Assembly: GCA_963785765.1 (NCBI GenBank)
Contig: CAWAWM010000011.1
Coordinates: 42,016-106,015, forward strand
DNA length: 64,000 bases
Origin: DATBGO01 sp963785765
GTDB taxonomy: Bacteria > Actinomycetota > Actinomycetes > Streptosporangiales > Streptosporangiaceae
Direction: 5' to 3'
The notes under the pieces were generated by a model. The model was not told the DNA's origin and ran no database searches. It saw nothing but the letters and a program-made list of their open reading frames with translations. Made by a program: the position numbers and the translations under genes. Within the stretch, counting starts at the first letter, position 1. Every line of letters starts with the position of its first letter. Positions 33,533 through 41,326 of this stretch are shown here, piece after piece.

Positions 33533-34636
33533 GTGCCAGACAGCCGCGAGATGTCGCACACGCCGCCGACCATCTACGACGTGGCCCGGGTCGCCGGCGT
33601 TTCCATCGCATCGGTGTCCAGGGTCCTCAACGGCAGCCGCAATCCGCGCCAGGAAACCAGGGAGCGGGTCCTGGAGGCCGTCACCGAGCTCGGGTTCGTC
33701 CCGGACGGGGCGGCCCGTGCCCTCAGCGCCCGGCTCAAAGAGGTCGTCGGCGTGGTCATCAGGCGGGTTCGCTGGGTGCCTGCTACCGAGGGCAGCTTCG
33801 CTGAGGAGGACGAGAGCCTCCAGTTCCCCGACGTCATCAACCGCGGCATTGAGATAGCCGCGCAGCGACAGGGCTTCAACCTGCTGCTCAGCTCGGTTGA
33901 CGTTGATGATCATGACGTCCGCACGCGGCTGCTCGCCCTCACCCGCAAGTGCGACGGCCTGATCCTGCACGACCGGCTACTCGAGCCGGAGCAGCTGCAG
34001 TTCCTCGCCCGGCGAGTCCCGATCGTGACGCTGGCCAATGTCAGCACGCCGACCACCGTGAACGTGCAGGGCGACAACGAGTCCGGGATGCGCGAGCTGG
34101 CCAGGCACCTGCTGCGCGACCACGGCTACCAGACGATCGGCTATCTCGCCGGACTGGCCGACAGCCCGGACAGCATGGCCAGGCTGCAGGCAGTGGCGAC
34201 CGAGGTGGCCGCGGCCGGAGCGACCCTCCAGACCGGGCCGCAATGGCAGGGCAACTACTACGCGTCCGGCGGCACGCGGGTCATCGAAGGGCTGATCTCC
34301 AGCGGTGCCTCCCTGCCGCGGGCCATCATCTGCGCGAACGACCAGACCGCGCTCGGCGTGATGTACGCGCTGGGCCAGCACGGCGTTGAGGTGCCCGGCG
34401 ATGTCGCGGTGACCGGTTTCGATGACATCGCCATGGCCAGGCACCTGCGCCCGCAGCTCACCACGGTGCGCCAGCCGATCCAGGAGATGGGTGCCACCGC
34501 ATTCGAGCTGCTGCATTCAATGATCAGCAACGGGCTGCCCGCCGAGCACAACGTCGTGCTGTCCACCCGGGTGATCCTCCGCGAAAGCTGCGGCTGTCCG
34601 CCCGAATCGACATCGCCCGTGCCGCGCGCCGGCTGA
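33533..34636 (+). CDS. LacI family transcriptional regulator
   Basis: About 367 residues. N-terminal helix-turn-helix and hinge: TIYDVARVAGVSIASVSRVLNGSRNPRQETRERV. The C-terminal sugar-binding domain has DGLILHDRL, YLAGLADSPDSMARL, ICANDQTALGVM and VTGFDDIAMARHLRP. GTG 33533, six bases after GGAG, is preferred; ATG 33518 and ATG 33551 are alternatives. It should repress the downstream DppBCDF-type importer and GH3 enzyme in the absence of a beta-linked oligosaccharide (inference from order). Confidence 0.9.
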   Translation: MPDSREMSHTPPTIYDVARVAGVSIASVSRVLNGSRNPRQETRERVLEAVTELGFVPDGAARALSARLKEVVGVVIRRVRWVPATEGSFAEEDESLQFPDVINRGIEIAAQRQGFNLLLSSVDVDDHDVRTRLLALTRKCDGLILHDRLLEPEQLQFLARRVPIVTLANVSTPTTVNVQGDNESGMRELARHLLRDHGYQTIGYLAGLADSPDSMARLQAVATEVAAAGATLQTGPQWQGNYYASGGTRVIEGLISSGASLPRAIICANDQTALGVMYALGQHGVEVPGDVAVTGFDDIAMARHLRPQLTTVRQPIQEMGATAFELLHSMISNGLPAEHNVVLSTRVILRESCGCPPESTSPVPRAG

Positions 34637-34649
34637 ACAGGAGGCGACT

Positions 34650-35630
34650 GTGCGCGTGATCAGCCGCAGGATCGGCTTCTACATCATCACGGCCATCGCG
34701 GCTATCACGGTCGACTTCTTCATCCCGCGCGTGATGCCGGGCAATCCGGTCGACGCGGTCCTGGCCAAGATGGAGGGCCAGGTGGTCACCCCGGCCACGG
34801 TCCATGCTCTAGAGCTGGAGTTCGGCTCGAACACCCGCGAGGGCCTGTGGGGGCAGTACGTCCACTACTGGAACAACCTGATCCACGGCAACCTGGGCAT
34901 CTCGACCAGCGACGGCATGGTGCCGGTGACCTCGGTGATCCGCGGGGCCCTGCCGTGGACGCTGGGCCTGGTGGGCACCGCTACCGTGCTGAGCTTCGTG
35001 ATCGGCACCTTGCTGGGCGTCCTGGTGGCCTGGCGGCGCGGTACCTGGCTGGACAACCTGCTGCCGGCCACGACGTTCTTCCAGGCCGCGCCGTACTTCT
35101 TCCTGGCCTTCCTGGCGATCGACTTCTTCGCCATCAAGCTGGGCTGGTTCCCTTCCGAGGGCGCCAGGAACGGCCTTGACTTCCCAGCTCTGAACTGGAC
35201 GTACATCAGTGACATTCTTGACCATGCCGCGCTGCCCGCCCTGACGATCGTGATCGCCTCTGCCGCGGGCTGGATCGTCGGTATGCGCAACGTCATGGTG
35301 ACCACGATGGACGAGGACTATGTCCTCATCGCCCAGGCCAAGGGGCTGCCCAAGCGCCGGGTCATCTGGTATGCGGCGCGTAACGCGATCCTGCCCAGCA
35401 TCTCCGGCTTCTCGCTGGCCGTCGGCTTCGTCGTCTCCGGCGCGCTGCTGACCGAGATCGTGTTCAGCTACCCCGGACTCGGCTTCATCCTGCTCAGCGC
35501 CGTCCAGGAGGCCGACTACGCGCTGCTCCAGGGCGTGTTCCTGGTGATCACCATGGCGGTGCTCATCGCTAACCTGGCCGCCGATTTCGTCTACGTGTTC
35601 CTCGATCCCCGCACCCGGCAGGAGGCCTGA
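34650..35630 (+). CDS. DppB/OppB-type ABC importer permease
   Basis: 326 residues, GTG 34650. Six hydrophobic segments. The N-terminal FFIPRVMPGNPVD is typical of DppB, and the EAA loop is in YVLIAQAKGLPKRRVIWYAARNAILP. First permease of the import operon, 13 bases after the LacI gene stop. In actinomycetes and Thermotoga, transporters of this peptide-type family often carry beta-glucan or xylan oligosaccharides, as the GH3 neighbour suggests here. Confidence 0.9.
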   Translation: MRVISRRIGFYIITAIAAITVDFFIPRVMPGNPVDAVLAKMEGQVVTPATVHALELEFGSNTREGLWGQYVHYWNNLIHGNLGISTSDGMVPVTSVIRGALPWTLGLVGTATVLSFVIGTLLGVLVAWRRGTWLDNLLPATTFFQAAPYFFLAFLAIDFFAIKLGWFPSEGARNGLDFPALNWTYISDILDHAALPALTIVIASAAGWIVGMRNVMVTTMDEDYVLIAQAKGLPKRRVIWYAARNAILPSISGFSLAVGFVVSGALLTEIVFSYPGLGFILLSAVQEADYALLQGVFLVITMAVLIANLAADFVYVFLDPRTRQEA

Positions 35631-35633
35631 GCG

Positions 35634-36707
35634 ATGACGATAGGTACCGGCGCCCTGGAGCCCGGCGGCATCGCTGGTGCCGCCGCTCCAGGCGCGGCGC
35701 CGGCCACCGAGCCAGGCCTGCCGCTCGCCGGGCCTGACTCCCGCGGCCGCCACAGGAAACTGCGGCTGCCCACTTCGCCCAAGGTCCTCATTGGCCTGGG
35801 CGGCCTGCTGGTGTTCCTGGTCATAGCCGTGATCGGTCCGTGGATAGCGCCCTATGATCCGTCCCGCACCTTCTCCGGCACGGCCAGCTTCCCGCTGCCG
35901 CCCTCTGGCGCGCACTGGCTGGGCACAACCCAGTTGCAGCAGGACGTGTTCTCGCAGCTGCTGGCAGGCGGGCGGAGCACGGTGCTCGTCGCCTTCGTGG
36001 CGGGCATCGTCGCGACCGTGCTGTCCGTCGTGATCGGCGTGACCGCCGGCTATCTGAGCGGCACCTCCGACGACCTGCTGTCGATGCTGGCCAACTTCTT
36101 CCTGGTCATGCCCGCGCTGCCGCTGCTCATCGTCATCTTCGGGTTTCTGCCTTCGTCCCAGGGCGGCGACGATCTGCTGATCGGGCTGATCATCGCCATC
36201 ACCGGCTGGGCATGGGGAGCCCGGGTGCTCAGGGCGCAGACGCTGTCGTTGCGCAACCGGGATTACGTGGAGTCGGCCCGGATCATCGGCGAGCGCAGCT
36301 GGCGGATCATCGGCTTCGAGATCCTGCCGAATCTCACTCCGGTCGTCGCCTCGTCGTTCCTGTTCACCGTGCTCTACGGGGTCGGCACCTACACCGCGCT
36401 CGCCTTCCTTGGCCTGGTCAACCCGAACCACTGGAGCTGGGGCGGGATGCTCTTCTACGCGCAGGAGGCGGGTGCCCAGCAGAGCGGTTACTGGTGGCTG
36501 TTCATCCCGCCGGGCGTCGCGGTGGCCTTGCTCGGCACCTCGCTGGCGCTGCTCAACTTCGGTATCGACGAGTTCATTAATCCCCGGCTCCGGGCGGCCG
36601 GGCTGTCCCGGCGGCAGGCGAAGCGGGCCGGGGCGGCGGGCGCGCCGCGGCGGTTCGTGCTGGGGATGACCCCGGTTGTGCGGCAGACGAGCGGAGACCG
36701 GTCATGA
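35634..36707 (+). CDS. DppC/OppC-type ABC importer permease
   Basis: 357 residues, ATG 35634 three bases after the DppB stop. A Pro/Ala-rich N-terminal extension of about 40 residues is followed by an N-terminal helix and five more. Motifs: PYDPSRTF and HWLGTTQLQQDVFSQLLAGGR (OppC N-domain), EAA loop NRDYVESARIIGERSWRIIGFEILPN. It pairs with the preceding permease. The 3' end overlaps the next gene by ATGA. Confidence 0.9.
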   Translation: MTIGTGALEPGGIAGAAAPGAAPATEPGLPLAGPDSRGRHRKLRLPTSPKVLIGLGGLLVFLVIAVIGPWIAPYDPSRTFSGTASFPLPPSGAHWLGTTQLQQDVFSQLLAGGRSTVLVAFVAGIVATVLSVVIGVTAGYLSGTSDDLLSMLANFFLVMPALPLLIVIFGFLPSSQGGDDLLIGLIIAITGWAWGARVLRAQTLSLRNRDYVESARIIGERSWRIIGFEILPNLTPVVASSFLFTVLYGVGTYTALAFLGLVNPNHWSWGGMLFYAQEAGAQQSGYWWLFIPPGVAVALLGTSLALLNFGIDEFINPRLRAAGLSRRQAKRAGAAGAPRRFVLGMTPVVRQTSGDRS

Positions 36708-38092
36708 GCGCCACCAGCGACCGGAAACCAGCCGCCAGCGCCGCCAGCGACCAGAAACCAGCCAGCAGCGCCGCCAGCGAGCGGAAGCCAGCCAGCAGCG
36801 CCGCCACCGACCAGCTGGCCCGGGCCGGTGAGCCGCTGCTCGACGTCCGCGGTTTGTGCGCTGACTACGGAGTGGGTCCGGGCGCGGTGCACGCGGTCCG
36901 GGATGCCGACCTCGTGCTGCACGCGGGAGAAGTACTCGGGCTGGCCGGAGAGAGCGGCAGCGGCAAGTCCACCCTGGCCTACGCGATCACCCGGCTGCTG
37001 CGGGCCCCCGGCATGATCACCGGCGGCAGCGTGCACTTTTACCCGGCGCCGGGCAAGACGGTCGATCTGCTCGCGATCGGCCAGCATGACCTGCGCGTGC
37101 TGCGCTGGTCGCAGATCTCCGTCGTGATGCAGAGCGCGATGAACGCGCTGAACCCGGTCCTGTCCATCGGCGCCCAGCTCACCGATGTGCTGCGGGCGCA
37201 TATGCCGGACCTGGACGCCAAGGCCAGGCGGGCCCGCGCGGCTGAGTTGCTGAACATGGTCGGCATCACCGCTGACCGGCTGCGCGGCTATCCGCACGAA
37301 CTGTCGGGCGGGATGCGGCAACGCGTGATGATCGCGATGGCCCTCGCGCTGCGGCCGCAGATCGTCATCATGGACGAGCCGACCACCGCACTGGACGTTG
37401 TCACCCAGCGGGAGATCCTGCTGGAGCTGACGGAGCTGCGCGCGCAACTCGGCTTCGCTGTGCTGTTCATCACCCACGATCTGTCGCTGCTGATCGAGAT
37501 AGCTGACTCGATTGCGGTGATGTATGCGGGCCGGGTAGTGGAACGGGCTGCGGCGACCGCGCTCTTCCACGCGCCCCGCCACCCCTACAGCCTCGGGCTG
37601 CTCAGCTCGTTCCCACCGCTGCACGGGCCGCGGCGGCGCCTGACCGGCATCCCCGGCTCCCCTCCCGACCTGCGCGAACTTCCGCCCGGATGTGTCTTCC
37701 ACCCGCGCTGTCCATACGTCATGGACAAGTGCCGCACCGACCTGCCGCCGCTGGCCGAGCTGGGTGAGGCCGGTGGCCGGCTGGCCGCCTGCTGGCTCCA
37801 GGACGGGACCGCAGTCAGGCCGGCCGAGCTGGCGGCGCCTGCGCCGTCCGTGCCCGCTCCTCCCGTGGCCGCTTCTCCTGCCGCCGGCTCTCCCCCGGCC
37901 AGCTCTCCCCCGGCCGGTCCTCCCCCGGCCAGTCCTCCCGCCGCCGATCCACCCGCCGGTCCTCCCGCCGCCGGCTCTGCCCCGGCCAGTCCTGCCCCGG
38001 CCAGTCCTGCCCCGGCTGGTCCTCTGGCGCTAGCCGGCGACGGTCGGCTGGATGCTAGTCAGGCCACGGCCGATCTCCGGAGCCGGTCATGA
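36704..38092 (+). CDS. DppD/OppD-type ABC importer ATPase with low-complexity ends
   Basis: 462 residues, against about 330 for the family. Walker A GESGSGKST, signature LSGGMRQRVMIAMAL, Walker B IVIMDEPTTALD, and the C-terminal oligopeptide-transporter segment with CVFHPRCPYVMDKC are intact. The N-terminus starts with three copies of a Ser/Ala/Lys repeat (ASDQKPASSA). The last 90 residues are a Pro/Ala repeat (PPAGPPPASPPAADPPAG), coded by repetitive DNA (37850-38030). The ends are absent from ordinary relatives and are probably disordered. Confidence 0.9.
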   Translation: MSATSDRKPAASAASDQKPASSAASERKPASSAATDQLARAGEPLLDVRGLCADYGVGPGAVHAVRDADLVLHAGEVLGLAGESGSGKSTLAYAITRLLRAPGMITGGSVHFYPAPGKTVDLLAIGQHDLRVLRWSQISVVMQSAMNALNPVLSIGAQLTDVLRAHMPDLDAKARRARAAELLNMVGITADRLRGYPHELSGGMRQRVMIAMALALRPQIVIMDEPTTALDVVTQREILLELTELRAQLGFAVLFITHDLSLLIEIADSIAVMYAGRVVERAAATALFHAPRHPYSLGLLSSFPPLHGPRRRLTGIPGSPPDLRELPPGCVFHPRCPYVMDKCRTDLPPLAELGEAGGRLAACWLQDGTAVRPAELAAPAPSVPAPPVAASPAAGSPPASSPPAGPPPASPPAADPPAGPPAAGSAPASPAPASPAPAGPLALAGDGRLDASQATADLRSRS

Positions 38093-39357
38093 CCGAAACC
38101 GGGCTGGCCGCGCGCCCGCCCGCTACCGGGACCCCGCTGCTTGAGGCACGAGGCCTCACCAAGCACTTCGCTGTGCACCAGGCCGTATCCGGCCTGCGCG
38201 CCGCGCACCGTAACCGGGTTGCGGCCCGGGCCGGCGGAGCTGGCCAGACCCCCAGCGGCACGGTCGTGCATGCCGTGGAGAACGTTTCGATCGCGCTGCC
38301 CAAGGCACAGGTCACGGCCGTCGTCGGGGAAAGCGGTTCCGGCAAGTCGACGCTGGCCAGGCTGCTCGCCCGGCTGATCACCCCGACCGGCGGGGAACTC
38401 CTGCTTGACGGCCAGCCGATTTCCTCGTCCAGCCGGGGCAGGCGGGACTACGCCCGGCAGGTCCAGCTCGTGCTGCAGGATCCATTCGCCTCGCTGAACC
38501 CTGTGCACGATGTGCGGTACCACCTGGCCCGTCCGTTGCAGGTACACGGGCTCGCCGACCGCGGGGCCGCGCTGGATCGGGCGATCGCGAGCCTGCTCGA
38601 GCGGGTGGCGCTGACCCCGGCCGATCAGTTTGTCCGCAAGTACCCGCACGAGCTGTCCGGAGGGCAGCGCCAGCGGGTGGCGATTGCCCGCGCGCTGGCC
38701 GTGCAGCCGCGGGTGCTGCTGGCCGACGAGCCGGTCTCGATGCTGGATGTCTCGATCCGGCTCGGCATCCTCAACCTGCTCAGTGATCTGCGGGAGCGGG
38801 ACGGGCTCGCGATCTTGTACATCACCCATGACATCGCCTCGGCCAGGTACCTCGCCGACACGATCATGGTGATGTACGCCGGTCAGGTGGTCGAATCCGG
38901 GCCAGCGCAGGCCGTGACCGACCGGCCCGAGCATCCCTACACCCGGCTCCTGCTCAGTGCCGCGCCCGACCCGGACCGCAGGTCCCCGGCCGTGCTGGGC
39001 GACCGGGCTGCCCCGCCCAGCCTGGCGGCGCCGCCGCCCGGCTGTCGTTTCCACCCGCGCTGCCCGCACGCCATGGCGGTGTGCGCTGACCGCGTGCCGC
39101 CCGGATTTGACGTGGCTGCCGGCCACCTGAGCGCCTGCTGGCTGCACGCCAAGGACCTGGACGCCACACAGGCCGCGCCGATCACCCGGCCAGCGGCGCG
39201 CAATCGCGGCGCAGAGATCCAGGCCGCAGAGATCCAGGCCGCAGACAGCCTGGCCGCAAAGATCCCGGCCGCCGACAGCCCGGCCGCGGACCGCCCGGCC
39301 GCGGACCGCCCGGCCGTCCTGAACAGTTCCGCACCCGACCCGGGAGAGGAGACGTGA
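38089..39357 (+). CDS. DppF/OppF-type ABC importer ATPase
   Basis: 422 residues. ATG 38089 overlaps the previous stop (ATGA). Walker A GESGSGKST, LSGGQRQRVAIARAL, VLLADEPVSMLD and CRFHPRCPHAMAVC are present. A spacer of about 25 residues (HRNRVAARAGGAGQTPSG) lies before the Walker A segment, and the final 60 residues form a degenerate repeat (AAEIQAADS..., AADRPAADRPAV). It is the second ATPase of the importer. Confidence 0.9.
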   Translation: MTETGLAARPPATGTPLLEARGLTKHFAVHQAVSGLRAAHRNRVAARAGGAGQTPSGTVVHAVENVSIALPKAQVTAVVGESGSGKSTLARLLARLITPTGGELLLDGQPISSSSRGRRDYARQVQLVLQDPFASLNPVHDVRYHLARPLQVHGLADRGAALDRAIASLLERVALTPADQFVRKYPHELSGGQRQRVAIARALAVQPRVLLADEPVSMLDVSIRLGILNLLSDLRERDGLAILYITHDIASARYLADTIMVMYAGQVVESGPAQAVTDRPEHPYTRLLLSAAPDPDRRSPAVLGDRAAPPSLAAPPPGCRFHPRCPHAMAVCADRVPPGFDVAAGHLSACWLHAKDLDATQAAPITRPAARNRGAEIQAAEIQAADSLAAKIPAADSPAADRPAADRPAVLNSSAPDPGEET

Positions 39358-39533
39358 TGAACCGGGATATCCCCTAGCAGGCAATCCCCGCTGAATCCCG
39401 TGGCTAGCGACAGGACGCACGCAGGCAGGCGCAACGCCCGGCCTGCCCGCGCCGCCCGACTGACAACAGACCCCGACACGGTCGTTCCAAACAGGCCGGC
39501 TCCGAGCCGGCCAGGCACACAGGAGTTTAGGCA
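39358..39533 (+). promoter_or_regulatory. spacer with hairpin upstream of the binding-protein gene
   Basis: 176 bases without a gene between the ATPase and the solute-binding protein. It may hold a second promoter. The hairpin at 39494-39512 lies just before the ribosome site AGGAG (39521-39525). Confidence 0.4.
39494..39512 (+). promoter_or_regulatory. 8-bp hairpin before the binding-protein ribosome site
   Basis: Left arm GGCCGGCT (39494-39501), 3-base loop, right arm AGCCGGCC (39505-39512), nine bases before AGGAG. Such a stem protects the 5' end of processed mRNA or ends most transcription from the ATPase genes. No T-run is present. Confidence 0.5.
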
Positions 39534-41231
39534 ATGAGTTACACAGCCATAAAGGGCCTGGCGGTGGCAGCCATCCTCACCATGGGACTGGCGGCCTGCA
39601 GCAGTTCAGGCTCCACGTCAAGCAGCAGTTCCTCGTCGGCAGCGGCCAGCGGCAAGCCGCTCGTCATCGACGACACACCGCTGTCGCCGATGACGGACAC
39701 CTTCAGCCCGTACTCGGCCACCTCCACCGGGCACGAAGTGACGGCGGATGCCCTCTACAACGAGCCGTTGTTCATCTGGAACATCCTCAATCCGGCCCAG
39801 GCGCCCTTCCACGTCCTGGCCACCGGTTACAGCTGGTCGAACGGCGGCAAGACCCTGACCCTGACCATCAGGTCGGGCGTGAAGTGGAACGACGGCAAGC
39901 CGTTCAGCGCGAGCGACGTCGCATTCACCTTCAACATGATCAGGACGCACCCCGGCCTGGCCACCGACGGAACCCCGGTGCCGACCAGCGCCACCGCGCC
40001 CAATCCGACTACCGCCGTGCTGACCTTCAGCCAGCCGGAGTACAGCAACCTTTTCCTGATCGGGCAGACCTACATCGTTCCCGAGCACATCTGGTCGACG
40101 GTCAACCCGGCCACCTTCGCCGACCCCAACCCGGTCGGGACCGGCCCGTTCATGCTCGACAAGTTCTCCGCGCAGGGCTTCACCCTCAAGGCGAACCCGA
40201 ACTACTGGGACAAGAGCTCGGTCAAGGTCCCGGAGATCTCCTACCCCTCCTACAGCCAGAACTTCAACATCGTCAACCCGCTGGCCACCGGCCAGATTGA
40301 CCTGGCGGGCAATGACATCGCCAACGTCCAGAGCGTCTTCCTGGGCAAGAGCCCGGACAACCACACCTGGTTCCCCAGCTCTCCCTACCTGACGGCCAAC
40401 AACCTGGTGTCGCTTATCTTCAACGTCACCAAGGCGCCGCTCAACGAGGCCGCGGTACGGCAGGCGATCAGCTTCGGGATCAACAGGCAGGAGCTCTCCA
40501 CCCAGGGCGAGACCGGCTATGAGCTGCCGGAAACCTCCACGAGCGGCCTGCTGCTGCCGGGCGCGCGCAGCAACCTGACCCCGGCGCTGGCCAACAACCT
40601 GCCGCCGACCGGCGACCCGGCGAAGGTCAGCTCCATCCTGACCGCCGCCGGCTGGACGAAGGTCAACGGCAAGTGGACCAAGAACGGCAAGACGATCAGC
40701 TTCTCCATCTCCGACCCGATCCCGTACAGCGACTACTACCTGGACGCTCAGCTCATCGCGAAGCAGCTGAACTCGCTCGGCTTCAGCGTCACGGTCAACG
40801 GCATCGGCAACCCGACGGTGTGGAACACCGACGTCACCAACGGCACCTTCGATACCGCGATCCACTGGAGCAACCAGGGACCCGGGCCCTTCTATATCTA
40901 TGACGGCCTGCTGGACTCGACGCTGACCGCCCCGGTCGGCAAGGCAGCGGCGAACGACCTCGGCCGGTGGAGCAATTCGGCGACGCAGGCCGCGCTGGCC
41001 CAGTACGCGAGCTCCAACAGCACCTCGGTGCAGCAGGCCGCGATCACGAAGCTGGAGAACATCATGACCACCCAGGTCCCGGTGGCCCCGCTGCTCTACG
41101 GTGCGGCCTGGTGGGAATTCTCCACTCGGGACTACACCGGCTGGCCGTCGTCGAGCAACCCGTACATGAACCCCACCACCAACTCGCCCTACCTCGAAGA
41201 GACGATCCTGCACCTCAAGCCGGCCTCCTGA
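39534..41231 (+). CDS. extracellular solute-binding lipoprotein (SBP_bac_5, oligopeptide/oligosaccharide type)
   Basis: 565 residues. Signal peptide MSYTAIKGLAVAAILTMG with lipobox LAAC, Ser-rich linker, then a large two-lobed binding protein with FSPYSATSTGHEV, GVKWNDGKPFSASDVAFTFN and NPVGTGPFMLDKF, typical of family 5. Spacing, size and the glycosidase that follows favour an oligosaccharide over a peptide ligand. It is the fifth gene of the importer cluster and lies after its ATPases, an order that is less common than binding protein first. Confidence 0.9.
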   Translation: MSYTAIKGLAVAAILTMGLAACSSSGSTSSSSSSSAAASGKPLVIDDTPLSPMTDTFSPYSATSTGHEVTADALYNEPLFIWNILNPAQAPFHVLATGYSWSNGGKTLTLTIRSGVKWNDGKPFSASDVAFTFNMIRTHPGLATDGTPVPTSATAPNPTTAVLTFSQPEYSNLFLIGQTYIVPEHIWSTVNPATFADPNPVGTGPFMLDKFSAQGFTLKANPNYWDKSSVKVPEISYPSYSQNFNIVNPLATGQIDLAGNDIANVQSVFLGKSPDNHTWFPSSPYLTANNLVSLIFNVTKAPLNEAAVRQAISFGINRQELSTQGETGYELPETSTSGLLLPGARSNLTPALANNLPPTGDPAKVSSILTAAGWTKVNGKWTKNGKTISFSISDPIPYSDYYLDAQLIAKQLNSLGFSVTVNGIGNPTVWNTDVTNGTFDTAIHWSNQGPGPFYIYDGLLDSTLTAPVGKAAANDLGRWSNSATQAALAQYASSNSTSVQQAAITKLENIMTTQVPVAPLLYGAAWWEFSTRDYTGWPSSSNPYMNPTTNSPYLEETILHLKPAS

Positions 41232-41262
41232 CCGGCATGGCCATCCCGATTCCGGGGCAGAT

Positions 41263-41292
41263 CCCGCCCGGCCGGACTTCCGGCCGGGCGGG
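41263..41292 (+). terminator. 14-bp hairpin after the binding-protein gene
   Basis: A perfect inverted repeat (left arm 41263-41276, right arm 41279-41292) with 2 bases between arms. It lies between the binding-protein stop and the probable GH3 start, so it may limit read-through so that less glycosidase than binding protein is made. Confidence 0.65.
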
Positions 41293-41326
41293 TGCCCAGA
41301 AGGCTGCAGACCTGCGGAGCCCGGCC

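Noticed and set aside
34809..36431. Long minus-strand frame opposite the DppB/DppC genes
   Set aside because: Its Gln/Asp/Arg-rich composition is typical of antisense frames in high-GC DNA, and the plus strand encodes clear permeases.
39618..41213. Long minus-strand frame opposite the binding-protein gene
   Set aside because: Antisense artefact; the plus strand has signal peptide, lipobox and family-5 motifs.
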